From: Micromonospora phaseoli
GTDB lineage: Bacteria; Actinomycetota; Actinomycetes; Mycobacteriales; Micromonosporaceae
Length of the DNA: 64,000 bases
Direction: 5' to 3'
Assembly: GCF_900109115.1 (NCBI RefSeq)
Contig: NZ_FNYV01000009.1
Span: 62,001-126,000 of the forward strand
Shown here piece after piece: positions 42,991-51,429 of the stretch; the stretch's first letter is position 1; every line of letters starts with the position of its first letter. The notes under the pieces are model-generated. The model was not told the origin of the DNA. It searched no databases and saw only the letters and a list, made by a program, of their open reading frames with translations. Both the position numbers and the translations under genes were made by a program.

Positions 42991-44439
42991 ATGCATCGAC
43001 GTCGACTCCGCCCGGCGATCATCGCCCTCGCCGTGATCGCCAGTCTCCTCACCCCCAGCGCCGTGACCGCGCCACCGGCCGCCGCAGCCCCGTCGGGCGG
43101 CAAGAAGGTCATCGCCAACCTCTTCGAGTGGAACTGGCCCTCGGTCGCCAGCGAGTGCACCAGCACGCTGGGCCCGAAGGGCTACGGCCACGTCCAGGTC
43201 TCACCACCACAGGAACACGTACGCGGCAACCAGTGGTGGGTGGCGTACCAACCGGTCAGCTACCGGATCGAGTCCCGCAAGGGCACCCGCGCCCAGTTCA
43301 AGTCCATGGTCGACACCTGCCACTCGGCCGGTGTGAAGGTGATCGTCGACGCCGTGGTGAACCACATGTCGGGCCAGGACAACGGCGGCACCGGCTGGGC
43401 CGGCTCGTCCTACCAGCACCACGTCTACCCCGGCATCTACCAGGCGCAGGACTTCCACTACTGCGGCCGCAACGGCAACAACGACATCGTCAACTACAAC
43501 GACCGGTACGAGGTGCAGAACTGCGAGCTGGTCAACCTCTCCGACCTCAAGACGGGGTCGGAGTACGTCCGCTCCCGGCTGGCCGCGTACCTCAACGACC
43601 TGCTGTCGCTCGGCGTGGACGGCTTCCGGTTGGACGCCAGCAAGCACATGCCGGCCGCCGACATCGCCGCGATCCTCGGTCGACTCAGCCGACCGGCGTA
43701 CGTCGTGCAGGAGGTCATCTACGGCGCCGGTGAGCCGATCACCCCGAACGAGTACACCGGCAACGGCGACGTGCACGAGTTCCGCTACGGCAAGGACCTG
43801 GCCCGGGTCTTCCGTTCCGAACGGCTGGCGTACCTGCGCAACTTCGGCGAGGGCTGGGGGCACCTGCCCAGCGGCGTGTCATCGGTCTTCGTGGACAACC
43901 ACGACACCCAGCGCGACACCGGCGGCGTGCTCACCTACCGCGACCGGGGCATCTACGCGCTGGCCAACGCCTTCATGCTGGCCTGGCCGTACGGTTCGCC
44001 CACGGTGATGTCGAGCTACACCTACAGCGGGCGCGACGCCGGCCCGCCCTCGGACAGCAACAACAAGACGCTCAACACGGTCTGCTACTCCGGCTGGGAG
44101 TGCGAGCACCGTTGGCCGGTGATCGCGAACATGGTGGGCTTCCGCAACGCCACCGAGGGCGCCGGCGTCACCAACTGGTACGACAACGGCAACAACCACA
44201 TCGCGTTCAGCCGCTCGGGCCGGGGCTTCATCACCATCAACGACGAGGACAGCGCGGTCAACGGCCGCTCCTACTACACCGGGCTGCCGGCAGGCCGTTA
44301 CTGCGACGTCATCCACGGCACCTTCTCGAACGGCACCTGTAGCGGCCCGGTGATCACCGTCGACGCCAACGGCTGGTTCGCCGCCAACGTCCCCGCCCAC
44401 GACGCCATAGCCATCCACCTCTCCGCCCGCCTCCCCTAA
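42991..44439 (+). CDS. Secreted GH13 alpha-amylase
   Basis: A 482-residue extracellular enzyme that hydrolyses internal alpha-1,4 bonds of starch. Signal peptide MHRRRLRPAIIALAVIASLL to about AAAAP, then the GH13 barrel: region I VDAVVNHM, nucleophile Asp215 (GFRLDASKH), acid/base Glu241 (VVQEVIYG) and Asp305 (VDNHDTQRD). A C-terminal beta domain ends at HLSARLP; no starch-binding CBM20 is attached. It looks like the Streptomyces-type subfamily. ATG 42991 follows AGGAG; an earlier in-frame start lacks a ribosome-binding site. Confidence 0.96.
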   Translation: MHRRRLRPAIIALAVIASLLTPSAVTAPPAAAAPSGGKKVIANLFEWNWPSVASECTSTLGPKGYGHVQVSPPQEHVRGNQWWVAYQPVSYRIESRKGTRAQFKSMVDTCHSAGVKVIVDAVVNHMSGQDNGGTGWAGSSYQHHVYPGIYQAQDFHYCGRNGNNDIVNYNDRYEVQNCELVNLSDLKTGSEYVRSRLAAYLNDLLSLGVDGFRLDASKHMPAADIAAILGRLSRPAYVVQEVIYGAGEPITPNEYTGNGDVHEFRYGKDLARVFRSERLAYLRNFGEGWGHLPSGVSSVFVDNHDTQRDTGGVLTYRDRGIYALANAFMLAWPYGSPTVMSSYTYSGRDAGPPSDSNNKTLNTVCYSGWECEHRWPVIANMVGFRNATEGAGVTNWYDNGNNHIAFSRSGRGFITINDEDSAVNGRSYYTGLPAGRYCDVIHGTFSNGTCSGPVITVDANGWFAANVPAHDAIAIHLSARLP

Positions 44440-44610
44440 CCCCACCCCCACCCCCACCCCCACCCCCTCCCCCTCCCCCCTGTTGATCAAGAAGTTTTCG
44501 CCTACTTTGACCTTCAAATCGGGCCAGAACTTCTTGATCAACACCTTGAGGAGGGGGTGGAGAGGGTGGGGGTTTGGGGTTTTTGGGGGGGTTTGGGGAG
44601 TAGGGTGGAG
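44440..44610. repeat. Long palindrome between C-rich and G-rich tracts (element 2)
   Basis: Perfect 16-bp arms tgttgatcaagaagtt (44481-44496) and its reverse complement (44528-44543) enclose an inner tttga/tcaaa hairpin. The left flank is nearly pure C with A and T spacers; the right flank is a 60-base G/T tract running into the next gene. The arms extend by two more pairs if G-U pairing is allowed. Same plan as 18810-18950, different arm sequence. Confidence 0.75.
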
Positions 44611-44615
44611 GGGTG
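44601..44615 (+). promoter_or_regulatory. Leaderless-type promoter of the L,D-transpeptidase gene
   Basis: TAGGGT (44601-44606) lies six bases before GTG 44613, inside the G-rich arm of element 2. The purine-rich stretch between them is too close to serve as an ordinary ribosome-binding site. Confidence 0.4.
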
Positions 44616-45521
44616 GGGTTTGAGAGGTTTCTGGGGGCGCGGGGGCGGCGGCGGGTTGCTGTCGCGGTGGGCGTGGCCGTGCTGCTGGGTGGGGCGGCGT
44701 ACACCGGATGGGCGCTGACTCCGGTGTCCGGGCCGGCGTCGGTGGCCCGGCCGGGCGACCCGGGGGTTGCGCCGACTGCGGAGGTACCGTCCTCCGCTGA
44801 GATCGTGCCGTCGGCCGCGCCCGCTCCGGACGGACTGCCAGAGATCGACTACGACCCGGCTCCGGCCGGCTTCCCCGACGATCCGGACGCTCTCGACACC
44901 GCGCCACTGACCCGGGGCCTGCACCCGACCCGCAAGCTCGCCGCCTACGACGCGCCCGGCGGGCGGCCGCTGGCCTTCCTGATGCCGAGCATCAGCGAGG
45001 TGGAGCTGACGGTGCCGATCGCCAACCGCGAGTCCGGCTGGACCGCGGTGCTGCTCCCCTCGGCCAACCGCAAGCTGGCCTGGCTACCGCCGGGCGGATT
45101 CCGGACCGTCGAACTGCGCGACCAGATCGTGGTGGAGCGGGTGCCGTTCCGACTCACCTGGTACCGCAACGGCACGGCGCAACGATCCTGGCAGGTCAGC
45201 CTGGGTCAGCGGGGCCAGGAAACCCCGCTCGGCCGGACCTTCGTGCTGGGCCGCACCCCACCACCGGAGTCGGTCTACGGCGGGGTGGACATCTTCGCCC
45301 TCGGCTCGGTGCCCGACGACCCGGACTCGGTCCCGGCCAGCCTGCGCGGTGCGCACATCGGGGTGCACACCTGGTACAACGACGACGAACTCGGCCAGCA
45401 GACCACCAACGGCTGCATCCGGTTGACCGCCAGCGGCCAGCGGCTGCTGCTGGAGGAGGTACGCCCGGGCACACCGGTGGTGGTCGTCGACGAACTGCCG
45501 GCACCACCCCCGACCGCCTGA
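44613..45521 (+). CDS. L,D-transpeptidase (YkuD domain), membrane-anchored
   Basis: A 302-residue wall enzyme forming 3-3 peptide crosslinks in peptidoglycan or attaching proteins to it. An N-terminal signal anchor (RRRVAVAVGVAVLLGGAAY) precedes a Pro/Ala linker and an SH3-like segment (LAAYDAPGGRPLAFLMPS), then the YkuD domain with active-site Cys in HTWYNDDELGQQ followed by TTNGCIRL. The usual SxGC is TNGC here. The GTG start overlaps the G-rich palindrome element. Confidence 0.88.
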   Translation: MGFERFLGARGRRRVAVAVGVAVLLGGAAYTGWALTPVSGPASVARPGDPGVAPTAEVPSSAEIVPSAAPAPDGLPEIDYDPAPAGFPDDPDALDTAPLTRGLHPTRKLAAYDAPGGRPLAFLMPSISEVELTVPIANRESGWTAVLLPSANRKLAWLPPGGFRTVELRDQIVVERVPFRLTWYRNGTAQRSWQVSLGQRGQETPLGRTFVLGRTPPPESVYGGVDIFALGSVPDDPDSVPASLRGAHIGVHTWYNDDELGQQTTNGCIRLTASGQRLLLEEVRPGTPVVVVDELPAPPPTA

Positions 45522-45543
45522 GCCGCACCCCCAACCGCCTGAG

Positions 45544-45582
45544 CCCACGCCGAACTGGTTCCGGACCACCCGGCGGCGTGGG
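45544..45582. terminator. Hairpin after the L,D-transpeptidase gene
   Basis: 9-bp arms cccacgccg (45544-45552) and cggcgtggg (45574-45582) around a 21-base loop. Confidence 0.45.
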
Positions 45583-45679
45583 TCGCCGGATCACAGAACG
45601 TGACCTCCGGCACCGGTCCGTAGTCCCAAGAGCACCTCGGCGGTCGTCACGAAGTGGCGGTCCGGCTCGTCATGCAGGT

Positions 45680-46126
45680 GTGAGCATCAGGAGTAAGCGT
45701 GCGATCGTCGGGCTGCTCGCCGTGACGGCCGCGGTCGTCGGTGTGTGGGCGGCCGCGTACCCCCAGTCCTTCTACACCGATTTTCCCTGGCCGGGGCGGA
45801 ACTGGGTCTCCGCGCTCGGGCCGTACAACGAGCATCTGACCCGCGACGTCGGTGCCCTCTACCTGGCGTTGCTCGTGCTCAGTGTGATGGCCTGGCGGCG
45901 ACCGACGCCGTCCGCGCTGCGGATGGCCGGCGGCGCCTGGCTGATCTTCACCGCGGTGCACTTCCTCTGGCACTCACTGCACTTGCGGGTCTACCCACCA
46001 GCAGACCAGGTCGGCAACGTGATCGCGCTGGGCGGCAACCTGGGGCTGGCCGTTCTGCTGCTGCTACCGGACCGCCCGGTCGCGGCGCAACAGCGTGACA
46101 CCGTGTCACCAGACCATCCGTCCTGA
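45680..46126 (+). CDS. Four-helix membrane protein, unknown function
   Basis: A 148-residue protein with four predicted membrane helices (AIVGLLAVTAAVVGVWAAAY; VGALYLALLVLSVMAW; MAGGAWLIFTAVHFLWHSLH; VIALGGNLGLAVLLLL). The intramembrane His pair in HFLWHSLHLR is notable. The frame is open for 34 Arg-rich codons upstream; GTG 45680 (VSIRSKRAIVG) gives a normal membrane-protein start, but no clear ribosome-binding site decides it. Family not recognised. Confidence 0.7.
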   Translation: MSIRSKRAIVGLLAVTAAVVGVWAAAYPQSFYTDFPWPGRNWVSALGPYNEHLTRDVGALYLALLVLSVMAWRRPTPSALRMAGGAWLIFTAVHFLWHSLHLRVYPPADQVGNVIALGGNLGLAVLLLLPDRPVAAQQRDTVSPDHPS

Positions 46127-46188
46127 CGCGGCACGTGGCGGCGCCGACGGTGGGTGGGCGCGGAACAGGGTAGAGCGGTGGGATCGAA

Positions 46189-48276
46189 CTACTGACCGCC
46201 GACGGGCGTCCGGTCGTGCGGTCTGGAGGGCTGACGCGGCAACCCGTCCGGCGACAGGGCCAGCCGCCGCCAGAGGAACTCCAGCGCCAACGCCTCGATG
46301 AACGCCCGCTGCTCGTTGTTGGCCGCCGCGCCGTGCCCACCCTCGACGTTCTCGTAGTAGGCCACGTCGTGACCGTGCTCGCGCAGCCGGGCGGTCATCT
46401 TGCGGGCGTGCCCGGGGTGCACCCGGTCGTCGCGGGTCGAGGTGATGAACAGGACCGGCGGGTATCGCACCTCGGCGCGCACGTTGTGGTACGGCGAGTA
46501 CTCCCGCAGGAAGGCCCAGTCTGCCGCCACGTCGGGGTCGCCGTACTCGGCCATCCAGGAGGCGCCGGCCAGCAGCCGGTGGTAGCGACGCATGTCCAGC
46601 AGCGGGACGTGCGCGACGACGGCACCGAAGAGGGTCGGGTAGCGGGTCAGCATCGCCCCCATCAGCAGGCCGCCGTTGCTGCCGCCCTCGATGCCCAACT
46701 GGTCCGGTGTGGTGAGGCCCCGGGTCACCAGGTCGGTGGCGACCGCCGCGAAGTCCTCGTACGCCCGGGGCCGGTGCTCCCGTAGCGCGGCCCGGTGCCA
46801 GCGGGGGCCGTACTCCCCGCCGCCCCGGATGTTCGCCACCACGTAGTTGCCGCCGCGGGCCAGCCAACCCCGGCCGGTGATCCCGCCGTAACCGGGGGTC
46901 ATCGACACCTCGAAGCCGCCGTACCCGTAGAGCAGCGTCGGCCCGGCCGGCGCGGCCGGGTCCCCGACCACGAAGTACGGCACCCGGGTGCCGTCGGCGG
47001 AGGCGGCGAAGAACTGGCGTACCGCCAGGCCGTCGGTGTCGAAGAACGCCGGTGCCCGCTTGAGCGTCTCGACGCCGCCACCGACCTGCCCGAGCCGCAG
47101 CGTCGCCGGCTGGAGGAAGCCCTCCGAGGCGACCAGGTAGGCGTTGCCCGACTCCGGGTCGGTCTCGACGAGGCAACCCTCCTCGTCCGCCGGCACCCCC
47201 GGCAGCGGTTCGCGGCGCCAGCCGTCCTCGCCGGGGGTGAGCACCTCCAGCCGGCTGCGTACGTCGGTGAGGGTGGTCAGGATCAGGTGGTCGCGGGTCC
47301 AGGTGAAGCCGCTCAGCGAGGTGCGCTCGTCGGGCCGGAACAGCACCGTCAGCTCCCGGCTGCCGGCGAGGAACGCGTCGAAGCGGATCGCCAGCAGGGC
47401 ACCCGCCGGGTGGGTCGACTCACCCAACGTCCACGGCGTACGCGGTCGGACCAGCAACCATTCCCGGTGTACGTCCCAGCCGGCGTCCTCGGGCACCGGG
47501 ATCCGGACCCGCTCCCCCGCCCCGGTCAGCAGGAAGCTCTCCGACCGGTAGAAGTCGCGGCTGCGGCCGACGAAGTCGCGCTCGAACCCGGGCGTCGGGT
47601 CGTGCCAGCCATGCGCGCCGACATCCTCGGTGGCCGCCTCGTAGACCACCTCGGCGTCGGCCAGCGGTGTGCCGCGCCGCCACCGGAGCACGGTGCGGGG
47701 ATACCCGGAGGCGGTCAACGAGCCCGGCCCGAGCTCCGTGCCCACATAGATGTGGTCCGCGTCGATCCAGCTCACGTCGGTCTTGGCCTCGGCGACGGTG
47801 AACCCGCCGTCGACGAAGGCCCGCTCGACCAGGTCGTACTCGCGCACCACCACCGCGTCCGCGCCGCCCCGGGACAGGCTGACCAGACAGCGCCGGTGCT
47901 CCGGCGGCAGCGTGCGCACACCGCCCCAGACCCAGTTTTCGCCCTCCCGCTCGGCCAGCGAGTCGAGGTCGAGCAGCACCTCCCACTCCGGCTCGGCCCG
48001 GCGGTACTGGTCGAGCGTGGTACGCCGCCAGAGCCCGCGCGGGCGCGCGGCGTCGCGCCAGAAGTCGTAGTAGAAGCCGTCGCCGCGCCAGGCCGGGTAC
48101 GGGATGCGGTCGTCCGCGTCGAGCACCTGCCGGATCTCGGCCTGCCGGGCGGTGAAGGCCGCACCGCCGGTCAGCGCCGCGACGGTCTCGGTGTTGCGCT
48201 CGCGGACCCACCCGGCGGCCTCCGCGCCGTCGAGGTCTTCCAGCCAGAGGTACGGGTCGTCGCCGGCACCGGTCAT
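46189..48276 (-). CDS. Prolyl oligopeptidase family serine peptidase (S9A)
   Basis: A 695-residue cytoplasmic peptidase cutting short peptides after proline. The N-terminal half is the seven-bladed propeller (DPYLWLEDLDGAEAAGWVRE start), the C-terminal half the alpha/beta hydrolase with Ser533 in EGGSNGGLLMGA, Asp in STRDDRVHPGHARK and His in VEGGHGAAA. ATG 48276 is taken because the family begins at about DDPYLWLE; 17 codons upstream are possible but lack a ribosome-binding site. Confidence 0.93.
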   Translation of the reverse strand: MTGAGDDPYLWLEDLDGAEAAGWVRERNTETVAALTGGAAFTARQAEIRQVLDADDRIPYPAWRGDGFYYDFWRDAARPRGLWRRTTLDQYRRAEPEWEVLLDLDSLAEREGENWVWGGVRTLPPEHRRCLVSLSRGGADAVVVREYDLVERAFVDGGFTVAEAKTDVSWIDADHIYVGTELGPGSLTASGYPRTVLRWRRGTPLADAEVVYEAATEDVGAHGWHDPTPGFERDFVGRSRDFYRSESFLLTGAGERVRIPVPEDAGWDVHREWLLVRPRTPWTLGESTHPAGALLAIRFDAFLAGSRELTVLFRPDERTSLSGFTWTRDHLILTTLTDVRSRLEVLTPGEDGWRREPLPGVPADEEGCLVETDPESGNAYLVASEGFLQPATLRLGQVGGGVETLKRAPAFFDTDGLAVRQFFAASADGTRVPYFVVGDPAAPAGPTLLYGYGGFEVSMTPGYGGITGRGWLARGGNYVVANIRGGGEYGPRWHRAALREHRPRAYEDFAAVATDLVTRGLTTPDQLGIEGGSNGGLLMGAMLTRYPTLFGAVVAHVPLLDMRRYHRLLAGASWMAEYGDPDVAADWAFLREYSPYHNVRAEVRYPPVLFITSTRDDRVHPGHARKMTARLREHGHDVAYYENVEGGHGAAANNEQRAFIEALALEFLWRRLALSPDGLPRQPSRPHDRTPVGGQ

Positions 48277-48468
48277 GTCTGCCACGTCCGAAACTATTGC
48301 CCACCGCCAGAGCGATCCCTGTCCCATACAGATGTCGAGATGGTGACTTCCGTGCCGGGGTTACTGGCCTGCATCCGCCGAGCCGCACGTTCCCGGAAAC
48401 GGTCAGTGAGGTTCACGGGTGACGTTCGCCTCTGGTATGGGAGCAGGCTGCGGGGGTATGACCGGAAC

Positions 48469-49608
48469 ATGAAGGCGAGTTTTCAGCTCGGTCGGATCGT
48501 TGGCGTACCTGTCGGGGTCAACTGGAGTGTCCTGGTCATCTTCGCGCTGATCTGGTGGGGGCTGTCGGCCAACCTGTTTCCCCAGTCGTACCCGGATCGG
48601 TCGGTGGTGGCGTACGCGCTGGCGGGGCTGGCCGCGGCGGTGGTCTTCTTCCTGGGTCTACTGGCCCACGAGGTGTCCCATGCGGTGCTGGCCAAGCGCA
48701 ACGGCCTGGGGGTGCAGGGAATCACCCTGTGGCTCTTCGGCGGGGTGGCCGAGCTGCGTGGGGAGCCCCGGTCCCCCGGTGCCGAGCTGCGCATCTCCGG
48801 GGTCGGGCCGCTGGTCAGCCTGATCATCGGGGCCTTCTTCGGGGCGATCGCGATGCTGCTCGCCCTCGCCGGGGTGCAGGGACTGCTGCTGGGCGTGATG
48901 GCCTGGCTCGGCGGCATCAACCTGCTGCTCGCCGTGTTCAACATCCTGCCGGCGGCCCCGCTGGACGGTGGGCGGCTCCTGCACGCGGCGGTGTGGAAGG
49001 CCACCGGTGACCGTACCCGCGCCACGGTGGTGGCGGCCCGGGCCGGCTGGATTCTCGGCCTGGCGCTGATCGGGTTCGGGCTGTGGCGGTTCCTGACCGG
49101 CACCGGCGTCGGCGGGCTGTGGCTGGCGTTGATCGGCTGGTTCCTGATCGGTGCCGCCACCATGGAGGAGCGGCAGGCCCGGCTGGGCAGTGCGCTGCGC
49201 GGGATGCGGGTCACTGACGTGATGACTCCGCAGCCGCAGACCGCGTCGGGTGAGATGACGGTGGCCGACTTCGTGAACAACTACCTCTTCGCATACCGAC
49301 ACACGGCGCTGCCGCTCACCGACGACGGCCGACCCGTCGGCCTGGTCACCCTCGACCGGGTACGCGGGGTGCCCTCCGACGCCCGGGCCAGCACCACCCT
49401 GGAGTCGGTGGCCTGCCGGGCCGACGACCTGGTGATCGCCTCCCCCGACGAGCCGTTGACGGATCTGCTGCCCCGGCTCAACGACTGCGCCGACGGTCGG
49501 GCGCTGGTGGTGGTTGACGGTCGCCTGGTCGGCATCGTCTCGCCCAGCGACATCAGCCGCGCCGTCCAGCGCGGCAGCATGCGCGACCAGCTCACCGCGA
49601 ACCGCTGA
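48469..49608 (+). CDS. Site-2 protease family protein with CBS domains
   Basis: A 379-residue intramembrane zinc metalloprotease. HEVSH (His67-Glu68-His71) lies in the second helix and the third ligand in NILPAAPLDGGRLLHA. The C-terminal half holds a CBS pair (MRVTDVMTPQPQTASGEMTV and VDGRLVGIVSPSDISRAV), which usually senses adenine nucleotides. The relatives (Rip3-like) cleave anti-sigma factors or other membrane proteins. The frame is open far upstream, antisense to the peptidase gene; MKASFQLGRIVGVPVGVNWS is the family start. Confidence 0.93.
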   Translation: MKASFQLGRIVGVPVGVNWSVLVIFALIWWGLSANLFPQSYPDRSVVAYALAGLAAAVVFFLGLLAHEVSHAVLAKRNGLGVQGITLWLFGGVAELRGEPRSPGAELRISGVGPLVSLIIGAFFGAIAMLLALAGVQGLLLGVMAWLGGINLLLAVFNILPAAPLDGGRLLHAAVWKATGDRTRATVVAARAGWILGLALIGFGLWRFLTGTGVGGLWLALIGWFLIGAATMEERQARLGSALRGMRVTDVMTPQPQTASGEMTVADFVNNYLFAYRHTALPLTDDGRPVGLVTLDRVRGVPSDARASTTLESVACRADDLVIASPDEPLTDLLPRLNDCADGRALVVVDGRLVGIVSPSDISRAVQRGSMRDQLTANR

Positions 49609-49614
49609 GGGCGC

Positions 49615-50850
49615 TCAGCGGGGGAAGAGGTGGTCCAGTACCTCGGTGTGGAACTTCGCCGTCGGATCCAGGCGGGCCACCAGTGCGGCGAAGTCGGGCC
49701 AGTGCGGGTAGGTGGAGGCGATCTCGGCCCGGGTGAGCGTGAAGACCTTGCCCCAGTGGGGGCGCGGGGCGAAGGGAGCCAGTGCCCGCTCGACGTCGGC
49801 GACCACCGGCAGCACCGCCGTCGCGTCGGCGATCCAGGTGAAATGGACGGCGAGGCTGTCCCGGCCGTACTGCGGGCTGAGCCAGAGGTCGTCGGCGGCG
49901 ATCGTGCGCAGCTCGCTGGTCAGCGTGACCGGGGCGACCAGGTGCGCCACCTCGTCCAGCGCGGCCAGCGCGTCGGCGGCCACCGCCCGGGGCAGGTGGT
50001 ACTCGGACTGCAACTCGTCGCCGTTGCTGGGAGTGAAGCCGAGCCGGAAGTGCGGCAGCCGCTCGTGCCAGGGGCCGGCCACGCCGAACTGCTCGGTGCA
50101 GTTGACCACCGGCATGCCGGGCACCGGGTGCCAGGGCCGGTCGGCCGCCGTCGTGCCGAGCCAGTCCGCCGGGGGCGGGGGTTGATCCGCGAGCTGCTTG
50201 CGCCACACCTGGGTGCCCCGGGTGGAGCGCCAGTCGGTGAAGACGCTGACGCTGTACGCCGAGGCGAGCGCCGCGTCCAGCGCCGCGCGGGGCAGGTCCA
50301 GGCGGACGTACTGGCGGATGTCGAAGGTGGGTACCACGTCCAGGGTGAGTCGGGTGACGATGCCCAACGCGCCCAGGGAGACCACCATGGCGGCGAACTC
50401 GGGGTGGGCGCGGTCCACGACGTGCAGCTCGCCGTCGGCGGTGACCATCTCCAGGCCGGCGACCGCGGTGGCCAGGTTGCCGACGGTCTCGCCGGAGCCG
50501 TGGGTGCCGGTGGCGACCGCGCCGGCCACCGAGATGTGCGGCAGCGAGGCGAGGTTGGCCAGCGCGTACCCGCGCTCGTGCAGCCAGGTGGCCAGGTCGC
50601 CGTAGCGCAGCGCGGCCGGCACGTCGACCACCCGCCGCTGCTCGTCCAGCTGCACGCTGGCCGGCAGCCCCGCCAGGGTGACCAGGTCGCCGGTGGTGTC
50701 GCCGAGCCGGTTGAAGGAGTGCCCGCTGCCCACCGCCCGGATCCGGTCGCTGCCGGCGACCAGCTCACGCAACTCGTCGATCGACGACGGCCGGTGGTAC
50801 GCCCGGGCTGCGTACTCGACGTTGCCGGCCCAGTTACGGTGCGTCGACAC
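49615..50850 (-). CDS. aldO: Alditol oxidase (FAD-linked)
   Basis: A 411-residue flavoprotein closely resembling Streptomyces coelicolor alditol oxidase AldO along its whole length, e.g. NWAGNVEYAA at the start, GSGHSFN with His44 (the covalent FAD attachment site), ASLPHISVAGAVATGTHGSG, NCTEQFGVAGPWHERLPHF and RPHWGKVFTL near the end. AldO oxidises xylitol, sorbitol and related polyols at C1, making hydrogen peroxide. No signal peptide. The similarity is judged from memory of the family. Confidence 0.92.
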   Translation of the reverse strand: MSTHRNWAGNVEYAARAYHRPSSIDELRELVAGSDRIRAVGSGHSFNRLGDTTGDLVTLAGLPASVQLDEQRRVVDVPAALRYGDLATWLHERGYALANLASLPHISVAGAVATGTHGSGETVGNLATAVAGLEMVTADGELHVVDRAHPEFAAMVVSLGALGIVTRLTLDVVPTFDIRQYVRLDLPRAALDAALASAYSVSVFTDWRSTRGTQVWRKQLADQPPPPADWLGTTAADRPWHPVPGMPVVNCTEQFGVAGPWHERLPHFRLGFTPSNGDELQSEYHLPRAVAADALAALDEVAHLVAPVTLTSELRTIAADDLWLSPQYGRDSLAVHFTWIADATAVLPVVADVERALAPFAPRPHWGKVFTLTRAEIASTYPHWPDFAALVARLDPTAKFHTEVLDHLFPR

Positions 50851-50908
50851 GAGGCCCCCTCTCCGCGGCCGGCGGTTACCGCCAGCTCCGTCGGGGAACC
50901 CTACGCCG

Positions 50909-51337
50909 ATGAGCAGCTACCGTGATCCCGCCCCTCGCGGCGACGTGTACCCCTCCGAGGAGGAGATCGACCCGGCAGGCACCGGCGTCGAGCCCGCCAG
51001 CGGCCCGGCCGGCAGAGTTGACGGCTCCTCGGCCAGCTGGGCCGATGCCGGGCCGTGGGCGGGCCAGCCGGACCCGCAGCCCAGCCCCACCCCGGAGCCG
51101 GTGCCGGCACCGCCGCCCGCCCCCGGCCCGCCGCCCCGGGTCGAGGCCGGCGCCCGGTCGATCGTGACCCGGCACATGGACGGCTCGGTCCAGGTGGTCA
51201 CCGACTTCGACGGCGACGGCGTGGCCGACGTGGTGCAGTTCGACCTCGACGGCGACGGGCTGCCGGATGTCACCTACATCGACCGTGACCGGGACGGCCA
51301 ACTGGACACGGTGCTACGCGACGAGCACCGGGTCTGA
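50909..51337 (+). CDS. Small protein with three DxDxDG calcium-type repeats
   Basis: A 142-residue protein. The first 80 residues are disordered (Pro/Glu-rich, PQPSPTPEPVPAPPPAPGPP); then a Gly-Asp module with three adjacent calcium-loop-like motifs: DFDGDGVADVVQF, DLDGDGLPDVTYI and DRDRDGQLDTVL. No signal peptide. Similar repeats occur in dockerin- and VCBS-type proteins; here they would form a small calcium-binding fold. Function unknown. Confidence 0.75.
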   Translation: MSSYRDPAPRGDVYPSEEEIDPAGTGVEPASGPAGRVDGSSASWADAGPWAGQPDPQPSPTPEPVPAPPPAPGPPPRVEAGARSIVTRHMDGSVQVVTDFDGDGVADVVQFDLDGDGLPDVTYIDRDRDGQLDTVLRDEHRV

Positions 51338-51345
51338 GGCGAGAT

Positions 51346-51413
51346 CGACTCCGATTGCGGCATGCCGGTGTCTCCCGGGTCGCTGGGACCCCGGCCTGCC
51401 GCAATCGGAGTCG
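51346..51413. repeat. Long palindrome between convergent genes (element 3)
   Basis: Perfect 17-bp arms cgactccgattgcggca (51346-51362) and its reverse complement (51397-51413) around 34 bases, extended inward by five more pairs after one mismatch. It separates the stop of the Asp-rich protein and that of the minus-strand luciferase-like gene and may end both transcripts. Unlike elements 1 and 2 it has no C/G tracts. Confidence 0.75.
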
Positions 51414-51429
51414 CAACGCTTCGACCAGG

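Noticed and set aside
49630-50925. A 431-codon plus-strand frame opposite aldO
   Set aside because: Shadow of the alditol oxidase gene, whose full-length family match is unambiguous.
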